The notes under the pieces: model-generated
What the model saw: only the letters and a program-made list of their open reading frames with translations
Databases searched by the model: none
Told to the model about the DNA's origin: nothing
Assembly (NCBI GenBank): GCA_016286445.1
Contig: JAEESS010000028.1
Location: forward strand, 1 to 32,732
Source of the DNA: Bacillota bacterium
Lineage (GTDB): Bacteria > Bacillota > Clostridia > Christensenellales > CAG-138
Direction: 5' to 3'
Length of the DNA: 32,732 bases
Position numbers and translations under genes: made by a program
In this document: one piece after another, positions 27,143 through 32,732 of the stretch
Numbering within the stretch: position 1 is the stretch's first letter
How the letters are laid out: each line of letters starts with the position of its first letter

Positions 27143-27763
27143 ATGGACCTGATCATCCGCAATGAAACCGAACGGGACTATCGCGCGGTCGAAAACCTCG
27201 TGCGCGAAGCGTTCTGGAATGTGTACCGCCCGGGCTGTCTCGAGCACTATGTCATCCATGTGCTGCGCGACGATCCGGCGTTTGTCAAAGCGCTCGATTT
27301 CGTCATGGAGCTGGACGGCGAACTGATCGGACAGAACGTGTTCGTGAAAACGCACATCGACGCCGACGACGGCGCCCGCGTCGAAGTCCTCACGATGGGA
27401 CCGATCGGCATCGCGCCGGCGTACAAGCGCAAGGGCTACGGCAAGAAGCTCTTGGACTATTCGCTTGAAAAGGCGAGGGAGATGGGCTTTTCCGCCGTGC
27501 TGTTCGAGGGTAATATCGGTTTTTACGGCAAATCCGGCTTCGACTACGCGCGAAACTTCGGCATCCGCTACCACGATCTCGAGGAAGGCGAGGACGATTC
27601 GTTCTTCCTCTGCAAAGAGCTGATCCCGGGCTGCCTCGATCACGTCACCGGCGTCTATCAGACGCCTGCGGGCTACTATGTGGACCCGGACGACGCGGAA
27701 CTGTTCGACGCCTCTTTCCCGAAAAAGGAGAAGCTGAAGCTTCCCGGTCAGCTGTTTGACTGA
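27143..27763 (+). CDS. GNAT family N-acetyltransferase (YhbS-like)
   Basis: This 206-residue acetyltransferase has the acetyl-CoA motif A: GPIGIAPAYKRKGYGKKLLD (86-105), with the pyrophosphate-binding R-K-G-Y-G turn. The following segment FEGNIGFYGKSGF (121-133) matches YhbS-type enzymes. The acceptor substrate is unknown. AAGGAGG lies 5 nt before the ATG at 27143, so the longer upstream frame is rejected. It has its own -10 element and a terminator 7 nt after the stop. Confidence 0.87.
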   Translation: MDLIIRNETERDYRAVENLVREAFWNVYRPGCLEHYVIHVLRDDPAFVKALDFVMELDGELIGQNVFVKTHIDADDGARVEVLTMGPIGIAPAYKRKGYGKKLLDYSLEKAREMGFSAVLFEGNIGFYGKSGFDYARNFGIRYHDLEEGEDDSFFLCKELIPGCLDHVTGVYQTPAGYYVDPDDAELFDASFPKKEKLKLPGQLFD

Positions 27764-27769
27764 ACGAAA

Positions 27770-27793
27770 AAAGGACCTCCCGCGAGGTCCTTT
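27770..27793. terminator. Bidirectional terminator between two GNAT genes
   Basis: A perfect 10-bp stem (AAAGGACCTC with GAGGTCCTTT) and a 4-nt loop. The T-run is stronger on the minus strand. Confidence 0.88.
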
Positions 27794-27831
27794 GTTTTCG
27801 GACGGATTCAGAAACGCCTTCCCCTTTCGTT

Positions 27832-28350
27832 CTATTCCTGCAAACGATCTCTCCGGAGCAGCCGGTCAATGACGATCCTTGTTTTGATCGTATGTTCGGC
27901 GAACCTTTGAAATCCGATCTTCTGCAGCAAACGGCTGCTTGGTTCATTGTCCGAAAAATGCCCGCAATGAATGTAATCCGCTCCCTGCTTTTGAAACAGC
28001 TGCGGGATATATGCGTTCAGGACCTCTTCCATGTATCCCTGCCGCTGATACGGCGGAAACACGGCAAACGCCAGAGTCCGCCCCTTTCCCGACAGCCCTT
28101 CCGCAATACCCGCAGGCAGTTCCGGATCCACTTCCAGCAGAAACCCGATCATATCGTCCGTGCGTTGATCGACGATGGAATACGCCCCCGGCAATGTGCA
28201 AAACCGCCGGAAGATCTTCGACGCGGTTGCCGCATCCATGTCTTCCGGAAGCCCGTATGCCGTGCGCAGCGACCGGTCGGCTGTTCCGTTGATAAACGCG
28301 GTATCATCCGAATCCCGCATCGGTCTGATCAACAGTCTTTCGGTTATCAT
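27832..28350 (-). CDS. GNAT acetyltransferase, RimJ/RimL type
   Basis: This 172-residue protein starts MITERLLIRPMRDSD, typical of the Acetyltransf_3 (RimJ/RimL) group. The acetyl-CoA-binding segment is AFAVFPPYQRQGYMEEVLNA, and NEPSSRLLQKIGFQRF matches the conserved C-terminal motif (N-x-x-S-x-x-L-x-x-x-G-F). The substrate is unknown. GGAGAAGGA precedes the ATG. Its base and codon use looks somewhat less GC-rich than its neighbours, a possible but weak sign of recent acquisition. Confidence 0.87.
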   Translation of the reverse strand: MITERLLIRPMRDSDDTAFINGTADRSLRTAYGLPEDMDAATASKIFRRFCTLPGAYSIVDQRTDDMIGFLLEVDPELPAGIAEGLSGKGRTLAFAVFPPYQRQGYMEEVLNAYIPQLFQKQGADYIHCGHFSDNEPSSRLLQKIGFQRFAEHTIKTRIVIDRLLRRDRLQE

Positions 28351-28412
28351 GTTCCTTCTCCGTAAGCATTCTTTTTTTCATATTATCATGGGTCCGGTCC
28401 GGATGCAACGAA

Positions 28413-28447
28413 AAAGCACAGCCGCTTCTGCAAAACGACCGTGCTTT
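28413..28447 (-). terminator. Possible terminator after the XRE-TPR gene
   Basis: AAAGCAC and GTGCTTT form a 7-bp stem with a long 21-nt loop, and on the minus strand T-residues continue the arm. The long loop makes this uncertain. Confidence 0.4.
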
Positions 28448-28460
28448 GATCCTCTTGAAT

Positions 28461-28482
28461 GACCTCCCCTGAGGTCTTTTTT
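28461..28482 (+). terminator. Orphan plus-strand hairpin with T-tract
   Basis: GACCTC-CCCT-GAGGTC is followed by six T on the plus strand, but no plus-strand gene ends here. It may block antisense transcription into the XRE-TPR gene, whose stop is at 28493. Confidence 0.5.
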
Positions 28483-28492
28483 CTGTATTTCC

Positions 28493-29521
28493 TTATTTCC
28501 GCTTTGCGGCAAGCGCCTTGAGGCGCTCGATCTCGCGCAGATTCTCGTCGACGCTCTCGCCGTCGGTGCAGTTGTAGTCGGTGCGAAGGCACTCGATGAT
28601 GCGCCTGCGGTCCTCGATCGCGCCCTCGTAGTCGCCGATCTCCTCGTGCACCTGCGCTCTTGCGAACAGCCCGTCGGTATAGCGCGGTGCGGTCTGCATG
28701 GTAAAGCTCTTCTCGAACGCGTCGAGCGCTTCCTCATACATGCCCAGCGCAAGGTATCCCTCGCCCAGCGTGTCGGTCGCCTGCCAGCGGTTCGGATAGT
28801 CCGCCGCTGCCTTCTTCCAGAGCCGCAGTGCTTCCTCGCGATCACCCTTCAGGAATGCCAGCTTTGCGCTGTAATCGAGATATGCGTCGTCCTTCTTCAT
28901 CGATCCGATCACGGCTTCCGCCTCGTCGAGCCGGTGATCCGCAAGCAGGTTCTCCGCAAGGATGATCTTTGCATAGCGGTCGTCCGGATGCTTTTCGACG
29001 AACGCGCGAATAAAGCGGATCACGGAGAAGTGGTTGTCGAGCCAGTTGTCGCCGCACGGCGCATGGTTCGCTTCAAGGTATGCCGCCCATGCGTTGTGTG
29101 TGTCAACCGGGTCGGCTTCGAGCGCGCGCTCCGCATAGTAGGACGCATTCTCGTGATCGCTGTGGGCGCGGTGGTTATAAAGCTCGGCGAGCATGGTAAG
29201 CGCTTCCGCGTCCTTCGGATCCTCCTTGAGGATGCCTTCGAGGTACGCGACGGTGCGGTCGAAGGTCTCCGGGTGGATGCGGCGCTCGTCCCAGATCATG
29301 TTCTGAATGCGCTCCATGTGCTCTGCACGCGGCACCTCAAAGAGCTCGTCGATGCTGACGCCGAAAAAGCCCGCAAGCTTCGGCAGCAGCGCGATGTCAG
29401 GATCGCTTGCGCCGGTCTCCCATTTGCTGACTGCCTGCGCGGATACGCCGATCGCGTCCGCCAGGGTGTCCTGCTTGATGTGTTTTTCATTTCTCAGTTG
29501 TTTGATATTCATGCCGATCAT
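28493..29521 (-). CDS. XRE-family regulator with TPR repeats
   Basis: This is a protein of 342 residues with an N-terminal helix-turn-helix of the XRE type (MNIKQLRNEKHIKQDTLADA, then GVSAQAVSKWETG), ending DELFEV. The remaining 270 residues are helical, with TPR-like units such as ALRLWKKAAADYPNRWQATD and YLALGMYEEALDAFEKSF. This architecture is common in regulators that sense peptides or proteins through the TPR part; no signal is evident here. The ATG at 29521 lies 8 nt after AGGAGG, while the one at 29527 is only 2 nt away. It is monocistronic, with its own promoter. Confidence 0.88.
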   Translation of the reverse strand: MIGMNIKQLRNEKHIKQDTLADAIGVSAQAVSKWETGASDPDIALLPKLAGFFGVSIDELFEVPRAEHMERIQNMIWDERRIHPETFDRTVAYLEGILKEDPKDAEALTMLAELYNHRAHSDHENASYYAERALEADPVDTHNAWAAYLEANHAPCGDNWLDNHFSVIRFIRAFVEKHPDDRYAKIILAENLLADHRLDEAEAVIGSMKKDDAYLDYSAKLAFLKGDREEALRLWKKAAADYPNRWQATDTLGEGYLALGMYEEALDAFEKSFTMQTAPRYTDGLFARAQVHEEIGDYEGAIEDRRRIIECLRTDYNCTDGESVDENLREIERLKALAAKRK

Positions 29522-29582
29522 GGTCATATCCTCCTAAACCGTTGTTTGTTTGTTAATTTGTTCAGATCGATCTTATGCCTTT

Positions 29583-29610
29583 ATTATACCTGGCTTTTTC
29601 GAAAAAACAA
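29583..29610 (-). promoter_or_regulatory. Promoter of the XRE-TPR gene
   Basis: TTGTTT (29610-29605), a 16-nt spacer and a perfect TATAAT (29588-29583), about 62 bp before the start codon. Confidence 0.65.
29595..29606. promoter_or_regulatory. Possible operator between -35 and -10
   Basis: TTTTTCGAAAAA is a perfect 12-bp palindrome lying almost wholly in the promoter spacer. The gene encodes a DNA-binding protein, so autoregulation is possible. Confidence 0.35.
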
Positions 29611-29714
29611 GCGAGGCAAATTCTTTTTCATTCTACCGTCGGTTGATTCTGTGTGGCTGATGTATTTTGCTTTTTTCCCGGAAATACGGCGTTCTATCCC
29701 CGCGGCGAAGCAGA

Positions 29715-29743
29715 TTGACGCTGCCGCGTTCTTCTGCTAAAAT
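29715..29743 (+). promoter_or_regulatory. Promoter of the small membrane protein pair
   Basis: TTGACG (29715-29720), a 17-nt spacer and TAAAAT (29738-29743) with an extended TGC in front. The transcript would start about 20 bp before the first ATG. Confidence 0.8.
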
Positions 29744-29768
29744 AGAATCGAAAAGGAGGGATGGGGTC

Positions 29769-30020
29769 ATGAAAAAAAGCAGACTGATTATCGGCATCAC
29801 CCTGATTCTGATCGCGGTAATCGCACTGGTCTTCGTCATAAGTTCCGTACACGACAGCCTCCCGAAGGATGGCAAATGGAAGGGGAACATTCACCAGTTC
29901 AAGCCGACCTATAACGGAGAAGGTCTTGTGATCATCCTCGTCGGCATCGCAGGCGCGCTGAGCTTCCTCGGCGGCATCTATTTGACAATCGTCGCGCTGC
30001 GGGAGGATATCTGGTGGTAA
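29769..30020 (+). CDS. Small membrane protein, two helices (first of a pair)
   Basis: This 83-residue protein is not recognised. Residues 5-25 (LIIGITLILIAVIALVFVI) and 52-77 (LVIILVGIAGALSFLGGIYL) are membrane helices, joined by a 26-residue hydrophilic loop. AGGAGG lies 9 nt before the ATG. It resembles the next protein in size, topology and its MK..(K/R)LIIGI start, so the two are likely paralogs in one operon. Confidence 0.8.
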   Translation: MKKSRLIIGITLILIAVIALVFVISSVHDSLPKDGKWKGNIHQFKPTYNGEGLVIILVGIAGALSFLGGIYLTIVALREDIWW

Positions 30021-30051
30021 GCGGGTTTTGAAAGGAAAGGAGTGCTTTTTG

Positions 30052-30354
30052 ATGAAAGCTCTTAAACTGATCATCGGAATTGTATTGATTCTTGCATTTA
30101 TTGCTGCAACGATCTTTGCCGTTCGCTCTATCGAACGCGCAGTTCCGGAGGGCCTGCGTCCGCCCAGGATCGGCATGCCGGACGGATATCAGTTCGCTTA
30201 TGAAGCGGAACCGTATGTAATCATCGCCGTCTTCGTCCTCGGGTTAGCCGCCCTGATTGTCGGCATTGCGCTGATCAGCAAAGCTGTGAGCATGCCGAAA
30301 TCCGCGGCCCGCACAGATACGCACATGCTTCCCGGCGGATTCGTCCGTCGCTGA
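30052..30354 (+). CDS. Small membrane protein, two helices (second of a pair)
   Basis: This 100-residue protein is not recognised. The first helix is residues 5-25 (KLIIGIVLILAFIAATIFAV) and the second 55-79 (YVIIAVFVLGLAALIVGIAL), with a Pro-rich loop between and a polar tail. The start is taken at 30052 because AAAGGAG lies 9 nt upstream. It begins 31 nt after the previous gene and shares its promoter. A strong terminator follows. Confidence 0.8.
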   Translation: MKALKLIIGIVLILAFIAATIFAVRSIERAVPEGLRPPRIGMPDGYQFAYEAEPYVIIAVFVLGLAALIVGIALISKAVSMPKSAARTDTHMLPGGFVRR

Positions 30355-30368
30355 CAGATTCGTCACTT

Positions 30369-30401
30369 CATCCCTCCGCAAAACGCGGAGGGATGTTTTT
30401 T
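30369..30401 (+). terminator. Terminator after the small membrane protein pair
   Basis: A perfect 11-bp stem (CATCCCTCCGC with GCGGAGGGATG) around AAAAC, followed by six T. Confidence 0.93.
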
Positions 30402-30447
30402 CCTCAAATGTGATGCAATTATGGCGATTGTGTTTCCTTTGTGACGT

Positions 30448-30474
30448 TTAGCACTCTCCTATTGACAGTGCTAA
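30448..30474. promoter_or_regulatory. CIRCE element (HrcA operator)
   Basis: TTAGCACTC, 9 nt, then CAGTGCTAA. This is the CIRCE consensus (TTAGCACTC-N9-GAGTGCTAA) with a single mismatch in the right arm. It overlaps the -35 box of the Hsp20 promoter, as expected for repression by HrcA. The hrcA gene is not in the window. Confidence 0.92.
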
Positions 30475-30489
30475 AACCTTGACTATAAT
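30462..30489 (+). promoter_or_regulatory. Hsp20 promoter inside CIRCE
   Basis: TTGACA (30462-30467), a 16-nt spacer and TATAAT (30484-30489). Its -35 is within the CIRCE spacer and right arm. Confidence 0.85.
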
Positions 30490-30496
30490 GGGTATT

Positions 30497-30640
30497 GAAC
30501 AAAGAAAGAAGGGCATCCTAAGGAAATGAAAGAATGAAGAAATGAAGAATTGAAGAAATTCGGGATTTGTTCTTCACGACAGGACCGGAGGGTGTCCGAG
30601 GGCACATAAGAATGTGACAAAAAGAAAGGAAGTGTGACCT
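30497..30640 (+). other. Long leader of the Hsp20 mRNA
   Basis: The leader is about 145 nt. It holds an 8-bp purine repeat (AATGAAGA type) at 30526-30553 and a GC-richer part around 30570-30610 that could fold. A clear RNA thermometer pairing with the ribosome binding site was not found by eye. Confidence 0.5.
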
Positions 30641-31078
30641 ATGCTGCCCAGTATTTGGAGTAATAATTGGTTTGACGACCTGTTTGACAGGAGCTTTGAA
30701 ATGGTGCCGTGGACCGGCGAGCGCGAGCTTTACGGCAAACACGCAAGAAACCTGATGAAGACCGACGTTCACGAGACCGAGGACGGTTATGAAATGAACG
30801 TGGATCTGCCTGGCTTCAAGAAGGAAGACATCCATGTGGATCTCAATGAAGGCTATCTGACGCTGCGCGCCGAGAAGAACCTTGAAAAGGAAGAGAAGAA
30901 AGAAAAGAAGGTCATCCGCAGCGAGCGCTATGTCGGTTCGATGAGCCGCAGCTTCTATGTGGGCGACGTAAAACCCGAATCGATCAAATGCAGATACGAA
31001 AACGGCGTGCTGACGCTGGAGTTCCCGAAAGCGGATCAGCCGAAGCTGCCGGAAGCGCACGCGATCACGATCGAATAA
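30641..31078 (+). CDS. Small heat-shock protein, Hsp20/alpha-crystallin family
   Basis: This 145-residue ATP-independent chaperone binds unfolding proteins in the cytoplasm. The alpha-crystallin domain spans about residues 39-135: KTDVHETEDGYEMNVDLPGF, the charged EKNLEKEEKKEKK loop, RSFYVGDVKPESIKCRYENG, and the family-typical NGVLTLEFPK strand. A short N-terminal arm (MLPSIWSNNWFDDLFD) and a C-terminal tail complete it. Length is typical. It is transcribed alone from a CIRCE-overlapped promoter, so it should be induced by heat or misfolding through loss of HrcA. Confidence 0.95.
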   Translation: MLPSIWSNNWFDDLFDRSFEMVPWTGERELYGKHARNLMKTDVHETEDGYEMNVDLPGFKKEDIHVDLNEGYLTLRAEKNLEKEEKKEKKVIRSERYVGSMSRSFYVGDVKPESIKCRYENGVLTLEFPKADQPKLPEAHAITIE

Positions 31079-31094
31079 CCCCGGAATCCGAACG

Positions 31095-31123
31095 GGACGG
31101 CGTTTGTACGCCGTCCTTTTTTT
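31095..31123 (+). terminator. Terminator of the Hsp20 gene
   Basis: A perfect 8-bp stem (GGACGGCG with CGCCGTCC) around a 6-nt loop, followed by seven T. Confidence 0.92.
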
Positions 31124-31174
31124 GCATAAATTCGCGATTTTTTCTCAACTGCTCTTTTCGGGCGTAATTTTATA

Positions 31175-31183
31175 TGATATACT
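31175..31183 (+). promoter_or_regulatory. Extended -10 promoter of the TPR-RCC1 gene
   Basis: TGATATACT lies 45 bp before the ATG at 31229. No good -35 is seen. Confidence 0.5.
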
Positions 31184-31228
31184 GATCATTGTGGGGAAAC
31201 CCAATTCTATTTCATTCGGAGTGGCACG

Positions 31229-32732
31229 ATGGAAAACGGATCAGGAAACAGGTATTCGCGAAGCGAACCCTAGCGTTTCCCCGCGGAGCTGCCGAAGCGG
31301 TTCGACCCGGAAACCGGTAAACCGCTGTTTGAAAGCGAGCCGCAGCCGCCTGTTGAGCCGAAGGACGCGGGCAAGCCGCCGAAAAAGCGCGGAAAGAAAT
31401 GGATCTGGATCGTCGCCGGCGCCGTTCTGCTTTGCGCCGTCGCGGCCGTTCTGGTCTTTACGGTCATCCTTCCGCAGGCGCAATACAACAAAGCAAACGC
31501 GCTTTACGGGGAAGGCCGGTACGACGAGGCGATCGAAGCGTTCGAAGCGCTCGGCGGATACAAGGACAGCGCAGAACGGATCGAAACGTGCAAATCGGAC
31601 AAGGCGTACGACGCTGCCGCCGCGCTGCAGGACGAGGGCCGCTACGATGAGGCGATCGAAGCGTTTGCGGCGCTTGCCGGCTACCGGGACAGCGCCGACC
31701 GGATCGTTGCGTGCAAGGATCGGATCTACGACGACGCCGCCGCGCTGCAGAGCGAAGGCAGCTATGAAGAAGCGATCGAGACGTTCAAAACGCTCGATGG
31801 ATATAAGGACAGCGCCGCGCAGATCGAGGCCTGTACGACGGCGCTGCTGGACGAGCAGTACGCCGAAGCCGTCGCGCTGTATGAGGAAGGCTGCTACGAC
31901 GAGGCGATCAAGGCGTTCGCCGCGCTCGACGGATACAGGGACAGCGCAGAACAGCTCGCCGCCTGCACGACGGACCGGGATTACGCCGCCGCGGTCGCGC
32001 TGCGGAACGAGGGCCGCTACGACGAGGCGATCGAAGCCTTTACCGCGCTCGACGGGTATAAGGACAGCGCCGAGCAGATCGAAACCTGCCGGAAAGACAA
32101 GGAATACGACGCTGCCGTCGCGCTGCTCGACGGAGGCGATTACACGGCCGCGATCCCGCTGCTGAACGCGATGGGCGACTATCGCGAAAGCAAACAGCAT
32201 CTTCGGGAATGCTGGGATCACGTCGCCGTGCGCGACACGATCTCGGGCGACTCGCCGCATACGATCGGCATCTTGCAGGACGGCCTGCTCGTCACGACCG
32301 GCTATAACACGTACGGCCAGCTCCCCGTGCCCGACTGGACGGCGATCATTGCGATCTCCCCGGATTATTACAGCACGCTCGGTTTGAAGGCGGACGGCAC
32401 GGTCGTTTGCGCCGGCAGCAAGGACAACGGGCAGGGCGACGTCGAAAAGTGGACCGACATCGTCGCGATCGCGGTCGGCACCAGGCATTGCGTCGGTCTC
32501 AAATCGGACGGCACGGTCGTAGCGACGGCGCCCTCCGACTGGAGAAAGAACAAAGGGCAGGGCAACGTCGAAAAGTGGACCGATATCGTCGCGATCGCGG
32601 CCGGCACGAATCACACCGTCGGTCTCAAAGCGGACGGCACGGTCGTCGCGACCGGCGAAAACGGCAGCGGGCGGTGCAACGTCGGGGCGTGGAAGAACGT
32701 CGTCGCGATCGCCGCAAAGCGCGATCATACGG
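31229..32732 (+). pseudogene. TPR-RCC1 membrane protein gene with in-frame TAG at codon 15; open at right edge
   Basis: A well-placed ATG (GGAG 7 nt upstream) opens MENGSGNRYSRSEP and then meets TAG at 31271-31273. The same frame continues without another stop to the window end (at least 501 codons). After the TAG come a Pro/Lys-rich stretch (RFPAELPKRFDPETGKPLFE), one membrane helix (codons 58-80), and six TPR-like repeats of about 40 residues (codons 86-330; YDEAIEAF and GYKDSAE with a conserved Cys). RCC1-type beta-propeller repeats follow from about codon 338 (LKADGTVV, IVAIAAGTNHTVGL). No ATG, GTG or TTG occurs in frame between the TAG and the repeats. A nonsense mutation, recoding or a sequence error would all fit. 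The TPR and RCC1 parts would be extracellular if the helix is a signal anchor. Confidence 0.8.

Noticed and set aside
31271-31273. Genome-wide reassignment of TAG to a sense codon
   Set aside because: parB ends with TAG at the normal family C-terminus, so TAG is used as a stop in this genome.
31104-32165. 353-codon plus-strand frame over the TPR region
   Set aside because: An Arg/Ser-rich translation in the wrong frame of the TPR repeats; it starts inside the Hsp20 terminator.
31241-32728. 495-codon minus-strand frame
   Set aside because: Codon-register antisense of the TPR-RCC1 gene.

Overview
The window reads as ordinary chromosomal DNA from a Gram-positive, GC-rich member of the Clostridia (Bacillota). 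The basis is: GlgD paired with GlgC (a Bacillota arrangement), a CIRCE/HrcA-type operator, chromosomal parA/parB with parS sites of the Bacillus type, Lgt, strong AGGAGG-type ribosome binding sites, intrinsic terminators with T-tracts, and a giant secreted repeat protein of the kind seen in gut clostridia. The exact genus cannot be read from the sequence. No rRNA, tRNA, insertion sequence, prophage or CRISPR array was seen.

Layout. Positions 1-10334 (minus strand) are one uninterrupted reading frame of at least 3,444 codons. It encodes a secreted surface protein (signal peptide, Pro/Glu repeat, InlB-type repeats, about 16 MBG/YDG-like modules, DUF11-like repeats), and its C-terminus lies beyond the left edge. 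A 700-bp gap follows with its promoter, overlapping palindromes and two tandem arrays. Then come parB and parA (minus), two parS-like sites at 12737-12789, and the glycogen operon glgB-glgC-glgD-glgA (minus, 18685 to 12835, with ATGA overlaps at two of its three junctions).

From 18.8 kb the strand use is mixed: a G5/LytM membrane protein (+), an MFS transporter (-), a second LytM membrane protein (+), lgt with a long acidic repetitive tail (-), leuS (+), an alpha/beta hydrolase (+), a GNAT acetyltransferase (+), a RimJ/RimL-type GNAT (-), an XRE-TPR regulator (-), two paralogous two-helix membrane proteins (+), an Hsp20 chaperone under a CIRCE-overlapped promoter (+), and a TPR-RCC1 membrane protein (+) running off the right edge.

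How the genes work together. glgC/D/A/B make glycogen from glucose-1-phosphate. ParA, ParB and the adjacent parS sites form a chromosome-segregation cassette, which suggests proximity to the replication origin. Lgt lipidates exported proteins. The two LytM proteins look catalytically degraded and may be structural. The most notable observations are the in-frame amber codon at codon 15 of the otherwise intact TPR-RCC1 gene, the two divergent parS sites, the CIRCE-controlled Hsp20, and the low-complexity C-terminal extensions on two housekeeping enzymes (Lgt and GlgA). No clearly new multi-gene defence or metabolic system was found.
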